Of a DNA stretch of 64,000 nt, positions 26,862 to 36,867 are shown piece after piece (position 1 is the first letter of the stretch; each line of letters begins with the position of its first letter). Below the pieces are notes generated by a model. It ran no database searches. It was given only the letters and a program-made list of their open reading frames with translations, and was not told the DNA's origin. The translations under genes and the position numbers were made by a program. Origin of the DNA: Prochlorococcus sp. MIT 1223 (lineage in GTDB: Bacteria > Cyanobacteriota > Cyanobacteriia > PCC-6307 > Cyanobiaceae); NCBI RefSeq assembly GCF_034092465.1, contig NZ_CP139303.1:1702865-1766864 (forward strand), written 5' to 3'.

Positions 26862-28427
26862 TTGAGTGATAGAAAATTGTCTTCGAATGCATGGGATCAA
26901 CTTGGTGATTATTTGCGTGAGACCCAGTTGCTTGGATCTATTCAAAGCACCCTTTATTGGGATCAAAATACGGTGATGCCTTCTTTGGGGGCTTCTTGGA
27001 GAGGAGAACAATTATGCCTTTTGGCAAAAAACTTGCACTCTCGTCAGACTAGTAATGAGTTTGAATTACTCTTACAAGAAGCGAGTCTTGAATTTGATCG
27101 CCAGTGTTCTGAAGAAGAGCTTAGTGGAGTTGAAATTCAACAAAAGGCTAGGAATATTGAACTGCTAAAAAATGATTTCCACCGACAAAAATCTCTTGAT
27201 CCTGATTTGGTAGCAAGATTAGCCCTTGCTAAGGCTAATGGATACAACCTGTGGCAGGAAGCAAAAAATAAGTCAGCTTTTCATATATTTTCTCCTGCTC
27301 TTAAGGAATTGATCTCTTTGAGACAAGAAGAAGCAAGACAATTATCTGAATCAAGAAGTTGTTGGGAGTCTTTGGCGCAGCCCTTTGAACCGGATATAAC
27401 TATTTCGAGATTGAAAGAACTTTTTGATCCACTTCGAACAAAATTGCCTGAATTACTTGAAAAGTTAAAAAGCAAAAAAAATCTACCAAGAAATTCCTGG
27501 GATATTGATGAAAAATCTCAGGAAAAATTGTGTAATCAATTATTGAAATGTTGGTCAAGAGATTCTCGTAAAACTTCAATAGCAAGATCTCCTCATCCAT
27601 TCTCAATAACACTTGGCCCAAATGATTTTCGTATAACTACAAGAGTAGTTTCTGGGCAGCCTCTTTCTTGCTTTTTGGCTACAGCTCACGAGTGGGGTCA
27701 TTCTCTTTATGAACAGGGTTTACCCTCTCAGAGTCATCAGTGGTTTGCATGGCCTTTGGGGCAAGCTACTTCTATGGGGTTACATGAAAGTCAGTCACTT
27801 TTTTGGGAAAACCGAGTAGCTCGGAGTCTCGCCTTCTCTGAGAGATTTTGGCGTGAATTCTCAAATTGTGGTGCCCCAGTATCTTGTGCCCAAGATTTGT
27901 GGCATGCAATGAATCCTTTGGAGCCTGGTTTGAATAGAGTTGAAGCAGATGAGCTTAGTTATGGCTTACATATTCTTATTAGGACAGATTTAGAAATCGC
28001 ATTGCTCGAAGACTGTTTAAATGTTGATGAATTACCTCATGAATGGAATAAAAGGTACAAGTCACTACTTGGGGTTATACCCATAAATGATCGTGAAGGT
28101 TGTCTTCAAGATGTCCATTGGAGTGAAGGTGCATTTGGATATTTCCCATCATATTTAATTGGACATTTAATAAGTGCTCAATTATCTGAATCTATGTCTT
28201 CTGGACTCATAAAAAAAGGATTTTCTAAGGATAATCCAATTGAGGATTGTATTCGAGGAGAGAATGAATCATTTTTAATCTCTTGGTTAAGAGAGAATGT
28301 TCATTGTCATGGAAGACAAATGAATGCAGAAAAATTAGTTGAACATGTCACCGGTAAAAAATTGTCTAGTGAAATTTTTCTGCATTATTTGGAGAATAAG
28401 TTGGATCTTCTTACGAGCAACTCTTAG
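26862..28427 (+). CDS. Carboxypeptidase Taq (M32 metallopeptidase)
   Basis: A 521-residue zinc carboxypeptidase. The metal motif is HEWGHSLYEQG; the M32 motifs TTRVVSGQPLSC (a DxRxT relative), LHESQSLFWENR and the C-terminal HGRQMNAEKL block are present. N-terminal helices LGSIQSTLYWDQNTVMP match family members. The start appears to be TTG at 26862, since no earlier in-frame ATG exists and the homologous region begins straight after it. The gene is followed 26 bp later by a pyrophosphatase gene. Confidence 0.93.
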   Translation: MSDRKLSSNAWDQLGDYLRETQLLGSIQSTLYWDQNTVMPSLGASWRGEQLCLLAKNLHSRQTSNEFELLLQEASLEFDRQCSEEELSGVEIQQKARNIELLKNDFHRQKSLDPDLVARLALAKANGYNLWQEAKNKSAFHIFSPALKELISLRQEEARQLSESRSCWESLAQPFEPDITISRLKELFDPLRTKLPELLEKLKSKKNLPRNSWDIDEKSQEKLCNQLLKCWSRDSRKTSIARSPHPFSITLGPNDFRITTRVVSGQPLSCFLATAHEWGHSLYEQGLPSQSHQWFAWPLGQATSMGLHESQSLFWENRVARSLAFSERFWREFSNCGAPVSCAQDLWHAMNPLEPGLNRVEADELSYGLHILIRTDLEIALLEDCLNVDELPHEWNKRYKSLLGVIPINDREGCLQDVHWSEGAFGYFPSYLIGHLISAQLSESMSSGLIKKGFSKDNPIEDCIRGENESFLISWLRENVHCHGRQMNAEKLVEHVTGKKLSSEIFLHYLENKLDLLTSNS

Positions 28428-28453
28428 TATGAACTTCGAAAATTTCTAGCAAC

Positions 28454-29041
28454 ATGGCAAACCTTAAACAAGCTCCAAGTAGGATTACTCCAAATCTTCT
28501 CCATGTATTGCCTGCTTTTGCAGACGAGGAAGATTTAAGAGTAAACACAATCGTTGAATTGAATTCGAATACAATTAATAAATACGAATTAATTACAGAA
28601 ACAGGGCATTTAAAACTTGATAGGGTTGGGTATTCATCTCTTGCCTATCCATTTGCCTATGGATGCATTCCTAGGACTTGGGATGAAGATGGGGACCCTC
28701 TTGATATAGAAATCATTGGAGTAACAGAGCCTTTAGTCCCTGGTTCAATTGTTGAGGCGAGGATTATTGGGATAATGACTTTTGATGATGGAGGAGAAGT
28801 GGACGACAAGGTTATTGCTGTAATTGCAGATGACAAACGTATGGATCACATAAAAACCTTTGAACAGCTAGGTGATCATTGGATCAAAGAGACTACTTAT
28901 TATTGGGAGCACTACAAAGATCTTAAAAAGCCTGGCACTTGCAGTGTTAACGGATTTTTTGGAGTAGATAAAGCAATCGAAATTATTAAATCTTGTGAGG
29001 CTCGTTACCTTGACGAAATTGAGCCTAAATTGATTAATTAA
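28454..29041 (+). CDS. ppa: Inorganic pyrophosphatase, family I (first copy)
   Basis: Hydrolyses pyrophosphate to two phosphates. The 195-residue protein carries the family I active-site set: NKYEL, LDRVGYSSLAYPFAYG, DEDGDPLDIE (the DGDPLD triad intact), DDGGEVDDKVIAV and HYKDLKKPG. It differs strongly from the second copy at 43575-44093 and has extra sequence at the N terminus (about 28 residues before the core). Its stop is 1 bp from the end of the convergent hemC. Origin by ancient duplication or transfer cannot be decided here. Confidence 0.93.
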   Translation: MANLKQAPSRITPNLLHVLPAFADEEDLRVNTIVELNSNTINKYELITETGHLKLDRVGYSSLAYPFAYGCIPRTWDEDGDPLDIEIIGVTEPLVPGSIVEARIIGIMTFDDGGEVDDKVIAVIADDKRMDHIKTFEQLGDHWIKETTYYWEHYKDLKKPGTCSVNGFFGVDKAIEIIKSCEARYLDEIEPKLIN

Positions 29042-29042
29042 A

Positions 29043-29990
29043 TTAACTTCTTTCTGCTTTGAATATGTCTTGCAGGATTTCGCGTGCGCCTTTAGAGCTA
29101 AGGATGTTTGCAAGTTGAGTTCCAATTAACTCCGGTTCATTAATTGATCCCTTCTTTTGATCTCGAATTAATTGCTTGCCGTCAAGGCTTGCCACCATCC
29201 CTTCAAGTATTAATTCTTCCCCTTGAATTGAACTTTTTACTCCTATTGGAACTTGACAGCCACCTTCGAGCTCTCTCAAAAAAGATCTCTCGGCCAAGCA
29301 TCTTTGAGATGTTGGTAGATGTTCAAGGCTTTTTATTATTTCAAGTACTTCTTGTTGTTCACTAACACATTCAATCCCAAGTGCCCCTTGCCCAACGGCA
29401 TGAAGTGAAATTTCGCTTGGAATTATTTGATGAATCCGGTCCCTAAACCCCAATCGTGTTAACCCAGCTGCCGCAAGTATTAGGCAGTCATACTGACCTT
29501 CATCAAGCTTCTCAAGACGAGTGATTACATTCCCTCTTACGTCTTTGAAAATTAAATGAGGGTAATGGTGTCTGAGCTGTGCCAGCCTTCTCAATGAACT
29601 TGTCCCAACAATTGCTCCAGATGGAAGAGTCTCTAATTGGTAAATTTGATTTTTTTTGTTTACGACCAGAGCATCGGCAGGATCTTCTCTTTCAGTAACA
29701 CATCCAAGAATTAGACCTTCGGGGAGATTTGTTGGAAGATCTTTTAATGAATGCACTGCTATGTCGGCACGCCCTATCAGCATCTGAGCTTCAAGTTCTT
29801 TCGTGAAAAGACCTTTATCTCCAATTTTGGCTAGTGCGACATCAAGAATTTTGTCGCCTTGTGTCGCCATGGCTTCTATGGAAATAGCAAGATTTGGATG
29901 TGCTTTTTCCAGTTCTTGCTTTACCCATTCAGTCTGGACCATGGCCAGCTGGCTTCTGCGAGAAGCAATGCGCAGTTGCTCTAGTGCCAT
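29043..29990 (-). CDS. hemC: Porphobilinogen deaminase
   Basis: Joins four porphobilinogens into hydroxymethylbilane in tetrapyrrole synthesis. The cofactor-carrying Cys is in [14 protein letters not shown]; the N terminus ([19 protein letters not shown]) and [22 protein letters not shown] and [14 protein letters not shown] blocks are typical. Length 315 residues. It is 91 bp downstream of rpoD on the same strand and converges with ppa. Confidence 0.97.
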   Translation of the reverse strand: MALEQLRIASRRSQLAMVQTEWVKQELEKAHPNLAISIEAMATQGDKILDVALAKIGDKGLFTKELEAQMLIGRADIAVHSLKDLPTNLPEGLILGCVTEREDPADALVVNKKNQIYQLETLPSGAIVGTSSLRRLAQLRHHYPHLIFKDVRGNVITRLEKLDEGQYDCLILAAAGLTRLGFRDRIHQIIPSEISLHAVGQGALGIECVSEQQEVLEIIKSLEHLPTSQRCLAERSFLRELEGGCQVPIGVKSSIQGEELILEGMVASLDGKQLIRDQKKGSINEPELIGTQLANILSSKGAREILQDIFKAERS

Positions 29991-30081
29991 TTTTAATCTT
30001 TATTTACTATTTACCTTAAACTCACGCATTCACCATCTTTACTTTGTCTGACAATCCTTTATTTGAATTCGAAATAAAGAC

Positions 30082-31422
30082 CTAATTGAATTTTATGTAT
30101 TCCTTCAGTACACCATTACGATTTGGGTGGCGAAGTTTCCTCAGAGCCTTTGCTTCTATCTGACGAATTCTTTCGCGAGTTACGTCAAAAATCTGCCCAA
30201 TCTCTTCAAGAGTTTTCATTCGACCATCATCTAGTCCATAACGAAGTCGAAGCACATCTCTTTCTCTAGGACTAAGCGTTGCTAAAACACCTTCCAAGTC
30301 TTCTCTTAATAGAGTTTTTGCTACATCTTGTTCAGGATTCTCAATATCTGCTTCTATAAAATCTCCTAGACGGGAATCTTCCTCTTTCCCAATTGGTGTC
30401 TCAAGAGAGATAGGGAGTTGTGCACTTTTTGCTATAAATCTTAGTTTTTCAATTGTCATCTCCATGCTTTCTGCAATTTCTTCTTCCGTAGGCTTTCTTC
30501 CAAATTCTTGACTTAAAACTTTAGTGGTTTTCTTGATTCTTGAAATTGTTTCATATAGATGAACTGGTAAACGAATTGTTCTGCTTTGGTCTGCAATGGC
30601 TCTTGTAATTGCTTGGCGTATCCACCAGGTTGCATATGTGGAAAATTTATATCCTTTTTCATGATCAAATTTTTCAGCAGCTCTAATCAGCCCAAGACTT
30701 CCCTCTTGAATCAGATCTTGGAAGGAGAGGCCTCTATTCATATATTTTTTAGCAATAGAGACTACTAAACGTAAGTTTGACTGAACCATCTTTTCTTTAG
30801 CTCTTCGTCCAAGCATTACCCGACGACGAAATCTCATTAATGGCATTGATACCAATGCGGCCCACTCTTTTGTCGTGGGATATCGATTATTCTCACTTTC
30901 AAATTGGGCAGCAATTTCTTCTAGCTGAAGTAGGTCGGCAATCTTTCTGGCAAGTTCAATCTCTTCATCTGGTCGAAGCAATCTTATCCGCCCTATCTCT
31001 TGTAGATAAACCCTTATGGAATCTTCGGTATAAACACCTTTTGGTCCTATCTTTATACTTGCAAGTGCTTTAGCTCTGGCATCAAGTTCAAACTCTGATG
31101 TCTCAATATCTTCTGTATCTTTAACTTCGCTTAGTTCTATCTCAGAATTAATTGACGGTTCATTGGCTGCTGAAAGTAATTCATCAGCCGCTTTATTTAA
31201 ATCTTGACTGTTTGCAATTAAGGCATTTGAGCTGCTTTTCTTCCCCTTGGAAGTCACAAGGGACTTGCTTTTCTTTGCCTTTGAATCTTTTGCTTTGGTA
31301 GCCATTTTTTTCTTTTTGCTTGAGCTTTTACCTGATTTGACAAGTGATTTTGAAGTTGCTTTAACAGCTTCTTTTGACTTGTTTGTTGACTCAATAGTCT
31401 TTTGGGCGGTGACAGTACTCAT
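30082..31422 (-). CDS. rpoD: Principal RNA polymerase sigma factor (RpoD)
   Basis: 446 residues. Residues 1-100 are low complexity, rich in Lys, Ser and Ala, then comes region 1.2 ([16 protein letters not shown]), region 2 ([57 protein letters not shown]), region 3, and region 4 ([39 protein letters not shown]). The full -10 and -35 recognition regions make it a group 1 factor; the length of the Lys/Ser-rich N terminus is typical of picocyanobacteria. It is divergent from priA across a 396-bp spacer. Confidence 0.96.
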   Translation of the reverse strand: MSTVTAQKTIESTNKSKEAVKATSKSLVKSGKSSSKKKKMATKAKDSKAKKSKSLVTSKGKKSSSNALIANSQDLNKAADELLSAANEPSINSEIELSEVKDTEDIETSEFELDARAKALASIKIGPKGVYTEDSIRVYLQEIGRIRLLRPDEEIELARKIADLLQLEEIAAQFESENNRYPTTKEWAALVSMPLMRFRRRVMLGRRAKEKMVQSNLRLVVSIAKKYMNRGLSFQDLIQEGSLGLIRAAEKFDHEKGYKFSTYATWWIRQAITRAIADQSRTIRLPVHLYETISRIKKTTKVLSQEFGRKPTEEEIAESMEMTIEKLRFIAKSAQLPISLETPIGKEEDSRLGDFIEADIENPEQDVAKTLLREDLEGVLATLSPRERDVLRLRYGLDDGRMKTLEEIGQIFDVTRERIRQIEAKALRKLRHPNRNGVLKEYIKFN

Positions 31423-31818
31423 GTCAATAATCTAGAAGAAGGAAAGAATCTGCTATGTAAAAAGAATTATTATTAAAAGAGCTTTTAAGTCATTTAAATA
31501 AAACGATCGAAATGTTCTTCTTGTAAATCACATTATGATAAAAACATCAATGAATAAAAATAAATTGATGTTTTTAACTATGAGATTTGTGAGAACTATT
31601 CGTGCTTAAAGAACAAATGACAAGTTTAAGGAATGAAGTTTTCAAGATTGTTTGGGGCTTTCTCAGGCAGGTTTTGCAGACGAGGGTATTCCCCATGTCG
31701 TTCGAACTTCGTGCCTTCCCTCTGAACAGAATCTTGAGCTTTCTCGTAACCAGCTTTTTTACTGCTTACATTAGAAGCTTAAGAAAAACTTTTGAAGTCG
31801 GCAAGTGTTTTTAGCTTT
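31423..31818. other. rpoD-priA divergent spacer with hairpin and GC-richer block
   Basis: No firm gene in about 396 bp. A perfect 13-bp inverted repeat lies at 31539-31551 and 31564-31576 with a 12-base A-rich loop. From about 31650 to 31755 the sequence becomes visibly richer in G+C than its surroundings. That block contains a 40-codon frame from TTG 31652 to the TAG at 31772-31774, and a 70-codon frame in another phase. The spacer must hold both promoters. A small RNA or a very small protein is possible. Confidence 0.4.
31539..31576. repeat. 13-bp perfect inverted repeat
   Basis: Arms TAAAAACATCAAT (31539-31551) and ATTGATGTTTTTA (31564-31576) with a 12-base loop. It is between divergent genes, so it is not a normal terminator for either; an operator or the end of a short leftward or rightward RNA are possibilities. 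Confidence 0.5.
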
Positions 31819-34074
31819 ATGGAATATCAAGAATTTGAGGTATGGCTTGAAATTGGTAGAGAGGGGAAGTGTTTTACGTACAAAGATGGTTTGAAATTAG
31901 GTATATCTTTTGGTGATTTAGTCCTGGTTCGACTTAGAGGAAGACCTATGCATGGTTTAGTAGTTGAGAAAAAGAAGCAAGAAAAAAATAATTTAGGTGG
32001 GCCTACAAATCCTGTGGTTTCATTATCAAATATAGAAGCACTAGTCCAAAAAGCGGCTGTAGATAACAAATGGCGCGAGTGGTTAGAAGAGACAGCTCTA
32101 AATTGTTATACAAGTCCTTATCGCATGTTGAAAACGGCTTTGCCGCCAGGTTGGTTGGGGCAGGTAAAAAAAAAGTCAACTGGGCCAAGGATGTTGTGGT
32201 GGATCCAACTAAAGGAAAGTAGGGATAACAATCAAAATCTATCTGTGAGACAAAAAGAACTGGAAAATTTTCTATATTCAGTTGGTGGAGGAGTATGGAT
32301 GAGAGATCTCAAGAAGAAAGGTTTTGCTCATGGATTGGTAAATGGTTTTGTCTCACGAGGTCTAGCAACGAGAGAGAGGAAGCAAGAGTTCTCTGAGACA
32401 AATAATCTTTTTGAAAATGAGGAATGTCTTGCAGTAAGGGATTTGGAAGAACCTCAGTTGCTTACAGAAGAACAAAGATGTGCGGTAGATGTCTTTGATT
32501 CAATTCTTCCTGGAACAGCTCTTTTGCTTTGGGGAGTAACTGGTTCTGGAAAAACAGAGGTATATTTACAGGTTGCTGCAAACGAATTATCTGCAGGTAA
32601 AAATTGTTTAATGCTTACGCCTGAGATTGGCCTTGTACCTCAATTAGTTGATCGATTCCGTAGACGGTTTGGAGATAGAGTTATGGAATATCATAGTAAT
32701 TGCTCAGAAAAAGAACGAGTAAAAGCTTGGAGGAAAATATTAAATAGCACGCAACCTCTTGTGATTGTGGGGACACGTTCGGCAATATTTCTACCTCTTT
32801 CTCCATTAGGACTGATCATTCTCGATGAAGAGCACGACACCTCTTATAAACAGGAGTCGCCCATGCCTTGTTATCACGCAAGAGATATTGCCCTTAATCG
32901 AGCATTAAAAACAGGTGCCAAAGTTATCCTGGGGAGTGCGACACCTTCCTTGTCTACGTGGAGACGTTTGTCTCCACGTGGTCCTATTTCTTTAGCGAGA
33001 TTAAAAAATAGAATTTCAAAAAGACCATTACCAAAAGTTCATATTGTTGATATGCGTAAGGAATTGCAACGAGGTAATCGACGTTTAATTAGCCGCTCTC
33101 TTATGCAACGACTACTTGACTTGAGAACCTCCAGAGGACAAGCGGTCATCCTTGTTCCTAAAAGAGGTTATAGCAGCTTTTTGAGTTGCCGTAGCTGTGG
33201 AGAGGTGGTGCAATGCCCATTCTGTGATATCGCCTTAACAGTACATAAGAGTGACTCTGGCAATCAATGGTTGCGTTGCCATTGGTGTGATTATCGTGCC
33301 AAGGTGGAAATGAAATGTAAAGAATGTGGGTCAACAGCTTTTAAGCCGTTTGGTGCGGGGACGCAGCGAGTTATGGAGAATTTAACCAGAGAGCTAGAAG
33401 GTCTTAAGCTTTTGAGATTTGATAGAGATTCCACTTCTGGTCGAGACGGACATCGAACATTATTAGATAAATTTGCTGGAGGTGAGGCCGATATTTTGGT
33501 TGGAACTCAAATGCTTGCAAAAGGGATGGACTTACCGCGTGTAACTTTGGCAGTAGTTTTAGCGGCCGATAGCTTGCTTTATAGACCTGATCTTTCAGCG
33601 GAAGAACAGGCTCTTCAATTGTTTATGCAATTAGCAGGACGTGCTGGTAGAGGAGAACGTCCTGGAGAAGTTGTCGTCCAAACTTACTGCCCAGAACATC
33701 CAGTCGTTTTGCACTTGAGAGATGGTCTTTATGAGGAGTTTTTAAGAAAGGAATCACAGTTGAGAAAAGAATCAGGATTGGTTCCCTTCAGTCGGGCATG
33801 TCTACTACGTTTCTCAGGGGATTCAGCGGAGAGAACTTCCTCTGCTGCATTCTCTTTAGCTGAGAAGATAAAACCAATCTGTAAGTCTAATCAATGGAAA
33901 ATTGTTGGTCCAGCACCTGCTTTGGTTGCGAAAGCCTCTGGCAAAAGTCGTTGGCAACTTTTACTTCATGGCCCCGAATTAAGTCCTTTACCTTTGCCAG
34001 AAGGAGACGCTCTGTGGAGAAGATTGCCAAAAGGTGTAAGTCTTTCAGTTGACCCTGATCCCATACAACTTTAG
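31819..34074 (+). CDS. priA: Primosomal protein N' (PriA helicase)
   Basis: 3'-5' helicase that restarts stalled replication forks. The 751-residue product has the DNA-binding N domain (MEYQEFEVWLEIG), Walker A GVTGSGKTEVY, DEEHDTSYKQ in place of a DEAH box, GSATPSLSTW, the zinc region with eight Cys (CRSC, CPFC, CHWC, CKEC), and helicase motifs V-VI (LAGRAGRGERPG). ATG 31819 is taken as start, although a TTG at 31792 is in frame. The final residues (LPKGVSLSVDPDPIQL) match the family. Confidence 0.96.
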   Translation: MEYQEFEVWLEIGREGKCFTYKDGLKLGISFGDLVLVRLRGRPMHGLVVEKKKQEKNNLGGPTNPVVSLSNIEALVQKAAVDNKWREWLEETALNCYTSPYRMLKTALPPGWLGQVKKKSTGPRMLWWIQLKESRDNNQNLSVRQKELENFLYSVGGGVWMRDLKKKGFAHGLVNGFVSRGLATRERKQEFSETNNLFENEECLAVRDLEEPQLLTEEQRCAVDVFDSILPGTALLLWGVTGSGKTEVYLQVAANELSAGKNCLMLTPEIGLVPQLVDRFRRRFGDRVMEYHSNCSEKERVKAWRKILNSTQPLVIVGTRSAIFLPLSPLGLIILDEEHDTSYKQESPMPCYHARDIALNRALKTGAKVILGSATPSLSTWRRLSPRGPISLARLKNRISKRPLPKVHIVDMRKELQRGNRRLISRSLMQRLLDLRTSRGQAVILVPKRGYSSFLSCRSCGEVVQCPFCDIALTVHKSDSGNQWLRCHWCDYRAKVEMKCKECGSTAFKPFGAGTQRVMENLTRELEGLKLLRFDRDSTSGRDGHRTLLDKFAGGEADILVGTQMLAKGMDLPRVTLAVVLAADSLLYRPDLSAEEQALQLFMQLAGRAGRGERPGEVVVQTYCPEHPVVLHLRDGLYEEFLRKESQLRKESGLVPFSRACLLRFSGDSAERTSSAAFSLAEKIKPICKSNQWKIVGPAPALVAKASGKSRWQLLLHGPELSPLPLPEGDALWRRLPKGVSLSVDPDPIQL

Positions 34075-34135
34075 TGAAGATTTAATTTGCATGAGAAAAA
34101 TCCAATAGTAAAGTAAGTTTCTATAGCTATCTTTC

Positions 34136-34621
34136 TCATAGACTTAGAAATATAATTAAGACAAATATTAACAACATGAAGGCTGTAGCAAAACCCATAT
34201 CAAAAGCTTTTGTTGTTCCTGTCGGTGGATAGCTAGGAGTTACTTTAGGCTTGATTCGTTTTTCTCTCTTTGAGTGATCACTCCACTTATTTGATTCGAA
34301 ATCGATATTAGGTATTTTTATAGACCAACTCTCAGGTCTTGGTAATGAAGGTGCCTCTAAAATAGATATTAATTGCTTTGCCTCCTGGCGAATTTCAGGA
34401 TCACTTACTTTTGTTAGTTGTTTGCATGTCTTGATAGCCTTTGTTTCATGCCCTTGCCCCATCCAAGCAGTAACCATTAACATCCTAATTCTTGCTCCTT
34501 CTTGAGAACTCTCAGGATGTTGTTTTGACAATTCCTCTAATAATAGTAGGCATTGTCTATAGTCACCTCTTCCCATAGCTTTCTCGGCATCTATAAACTC
34601 TGGTGAGCCAAGCATTCTCAC
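34136..34621 (-). CDS. TPR-like protein with C-terminal membrane anchor
   Basis: 161 residues. The first 95 look helical and repeat-like ([41 protein letters not shown]), resembling tetratricopeptide pairs. A Pro/Lys-rich linker follows, and the C terminus is a single membrane helix ([20 protein letters not shown]). I do not know a named family; I recall cyanobacterial proteins of this layout. The GTG at 34621 overlaps the argB stop in a GTGA pattern, suggesting translational coupling; ATG 34615 is an alternative start. Confidence 0.75.
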   Translation of the reverse strand: MRMLGSPEFIDAEKAMGRGDYRQCLLLLEELSKQHPESSQEGARIRMLMVTAWMGQGHETKAIKTCKQLTKVSDPEIRQEAKQLISILEAPSLPRPESWSIKIPNIDFESNKWSDHSKREKRIKPKVTPSYPPTGTTKAFDMGFATAFMLLIFVLIIFLSL

Positions 34622-35538
34622 CTGCTCCCAATTATCATTGTCCCGATGCCAACTTTTGTAAAGACTTCAAGAAGAAGAGCATGAGGGATCCTGCCATCAA
34701 TAATGTGTGCGGCTGATACTCCTTGAGATAAGGCTCTAATACAGCATTCTGTTTTAGGTAGCATTCCTCCTTCAATTATTCTTTCGTTGATGAGTTGAGT
34801 GATTTCGGATAGTCGGAGTTGGCTTATAAGAGTGGTTTGATCATCCTTATCTCTTAAAATCCCAGGAGTGTCAGTTAAAAGAATTAATTTTGTGGCCTCT
34901 AATGCTGCTGCAATTTCACCAGCGACTGTATCAGCATTAATATTTAATGATTGCCCGTCAATAGAAGCGGCAACACTTGAAATGACAGGTACGTATCCTT
35001 TGGAGAGCAGAGGTTCTAATACATCTGTGTTTACCTTCGTGATCTCTCCGACGAGGCCATAACTGTCATCCTCAAATGTTCTTGCTTCGATGAGGTTGCC
35101 ATCAATTCCACAAAGGCCTATTGAGCGGGCACCTAAGTGATTGATCCCTTTAACTATTTGTTTGTTAACCCTTCCAACGAGAACCATTTCAACTACGTCC
35201 ATAGTCTCTGGCCTTGTTACTCGTAAACCGTCTTTAAATTCACTTGATATTTTAAGTTTGTTGAGCCAATTATTTATTTCAGGCCCACCTCCATGAACGA
35301 CTACAGGCTGAACTCCAACAGTAGAAAGTAAGGCAATATCTCTTAAGACGGCTTTTTGAAGTTTTTTATGTGCCATTGCAGCACCTCCGTATTTGATCAC
35401 TATTCTCTTGCCAGCAAAACGTTGAATATATGGCAGTGCTTCACTTAAGACGGATACCCTTAAAGCATCAACATCTTTATCAAGCTCCATATTTACAGAG
35501 GAGTTTTTATGTAAAGACTTTTTAACTTGATCCTTCAT
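34618..35538 (-). CDS. argB: Acetylglutamate kinase
   Basis: Phosphorylates N-acetylglutamate in arginine synthesis; in cyanobacteria it is controlled by arginine and the PII protein. Blocks seen: [57 protein letters not shown] and [14 protein letters not shown]. The frame has 306 codons; ATG 35490 is an alternative start because the first 16 residues are not family-like. It overlaps the end of the DUF2854 gene by 17 bp and the next gene by 4 bp, so three genes form one leftward unit. Confidence 0.96.
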   Translation of the reverse strand: MKDQVKKSLHKNSSVNMELDKDVDALRVSVLSEALPYIQRFAGKRIVIKYGGAAMAHKKLQKAVLRDIALLSTVGVQPVVVHGGGPEINNWLNKLKISSEFKDGLRVTRPETMDVVEMVLVGRVNKQIVKGINHLGARSIGLCGIDGNLIEARTFEDDSYGLVGEITKVNTDVLEPLLSKGYVPVISSVAASIDGQSLNINADTVAGEIAAALEATKLILLTDTPGILRDKDDQTTLISQLRLSEITQLINERIIEGGMLPKTECCIRALSQGVSAAHIIDGRIPHALLLEVFTKVGIGTMIIGSR

Positions 35539-36097
35539 TATTAGCTTGTTCTGTTGAATTTGTTTTTGGAGTTAGGGCTAAATCAAGAACACCTGAAGAG
35601 GGAGAAGTGATTTCTGCTTTTAAACCCTGTGCAAAGAATCTACTTAATCGAGCCTCCTTCTCTTTCCACCTTTCTAAGGAGACCCCAGCCAGCTCAAATC
35701 TAAGACGAATACCATAGCCGTTAATAGAAGCTAATTCTTCAACTTCTATCAATCTAGGAGGATTATCTATATCCCACAGATTTAGAACTTTTAGTGAAGA
35801 CTCCAGGTGAGATGCTGGGCCATATTTCCAACCTGTTACATCTTTGACGACTTTTTTGAGTTCATTTGTCGATTCTTTCTCACTCTTTGGGCTTAAGGTA
35901 TAAGAAGTGCCAACTTTTTTTGCTGGAGGGAGTTCAACTGTTTTCAGGGATAGACCAATTAAGAGAATTGGTACTCCATAAAAGAAAGTTGGTACACTTA
36001 GATTTGTGGCATTTGTAAAGTACGCTAAAAGACCAATTACAGACAACATTGCCCCTGTGACTGTAATTATGCTTCCAGGAGAAAAAAGAGGATTCAT
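35522..36097 (-). CDS. DUF2854 family membrane protein
   Basis: A 191-residue protein of a family found in cyanobacteria and plants. It has two N-terminal membrane helices (about 8-28 and 36-55: [39 protein letters not shown]) and a soluble C-terminal domain ([31 protein letters not shown]). No function is known to me. The overlap with argB suggests co-expression. Divergent from a small conserved gene 53 bp away. Confidence 0.85.
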   Translation of the reverse strand: MNPLFSPGSIITVTGAMLSVIGLLAYFTNATNLSVPTFFYGVPILLIGLSLKTVELPPAKKVGTSYTLSPKSEKESTNELKKVVKDVTGWKYGPASHLESSLKVLNLWDIDNPPRLIEVEELASINGYGIRLRFELAGVSLERWKEKEARLSRFFAQGLKAEITSPSSGVLDLALTPKTNSTEQANNEGSS

Positions 36098-36150
36098 AAC
36101 ATTGATTTTGACTTTTATAGGTGCAAGATGGAGCTTTAGGAGACAGTCTT

Positions 36151-36336
36151 ATGATCTCACCTGAAGAGAATTCCACTTCTTATAGTGAGTTGATAAATCA
36201 GTTAAACAAAGATAGAGCTTGGCTTCTCGAGCAAATAGATAGTGGCTCTTGGCCTGAGCTGCGTCTTGATCTCGCTGCTTTAGAAAGAGAATTAGGATTG
36301 CTTTTGATCAGAGCATCAGAAAGGAATGAGGAATAA
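36151..36336 (+). CDS. Small conserved hypothetical protein
   Basis: 61 residues, acidic and helical (SELINQLNKDRAWLLEQIDS, LDLAALERELGLLLIRASER). ATG 36151 has AGGAGA about 7 bases upstream, so it is preferred to a GTG at 36121. I recall short cyanobacterial proteins like this of unknown function. It converges on ssb with a 19-bp gap and is divergent from the DUF2854 gene. Confidence 0.8.
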   Translation: MISPEENSTSYSELINQLNKDRAWLLEQIDSGSWPELRLDLAALERELGLLLIRASERNEE

Positions 36337-36355
36337 ATTAAATTTTCAACTTAAT

Positions 36356-36838
36356 CTAAAAAGGTATTTCATCTGTATCTGGAACTAGTGGCGATGTGTC
36401 CCAACTCAATTCTTTTTTTGAAGATGGATCACTATCTGTTTTATTAGGGGATGATTGGCTATTTGAAGTGGGATTTGTAAAGCTTTTATTCTGATCAAAA
36501 CTTAGATTTTTTGCGTTATTTGATATCTGAGAATCTTTTGAAAAAAGATGAATCTTAGAAAGAGTGAACTCAGCTTTTTTTTCTTTAGTTCCATCTTGCT
36601 TAGGGACGGTGTTCATTCTTAAACGACCTTCTATTACAAGCTTTTGTTCAGCTTTTATATTAGTTTGAAGCTCTTGTGCCATATTTCCCCATCCCACTAC
36701 TTTGATTATTGAAGGAGGCTGTTCTGCTCTGAGATTGTCGAAAAACACCTCCATTTCGGCTATTGGCGTTTTGTTGTCTTGGGTATAACGGAGAGTAGGA
36801 GCCTCTTTGACCTGGACTTCAAGCATGCAATGGTTCAT
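36356..36838 (-). CDS. ssb: Single-stranded DNA-binding protein
   Basis: 160 residues: an OB fold (MLEVQVKEAPTLRYTQDNKT, IIKVVGWGNMAQELQTN, LVIEGRLRMNTV) followed by a low-complexity linker of Ser, Asn and Lys and the acidic protein-interaction tip ending DTDEIPF, as in bacterial SSB. The OB domain diverges from E. coli SSB but fits the cyanobacterial type. It is divergent from the CobK-like gene, with about 30 bp between their starts. Confidence 0.92.
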   Translation of the reverse strand: MNHCMLEVQVKEAPTLRYTQDNKTPIAEMEVFFDNLRAEQPPSIIKVVGWGNMAQELQTNIKAEQKLVIEGRLRMNTVPKQDGTKEKKAEFTLSKIHLFSKDSQISNNAKNLSFDQNKSFTNPTSNSQSSPNKTDSDPSSKKELSWDTSPLVPDTDEIPF

Positions 36839-36867
36839 TTTACTTCTGAGTATTGAGGTTTATCTTG

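Noticed and set aside
31602-31814. 70-codon frame upstream of priA
   Set aside because: It overlaps the priA start in another phase, resembles no family, and a shorter frame in a third phase looks more protein-like; kept only as part of the spacer note.
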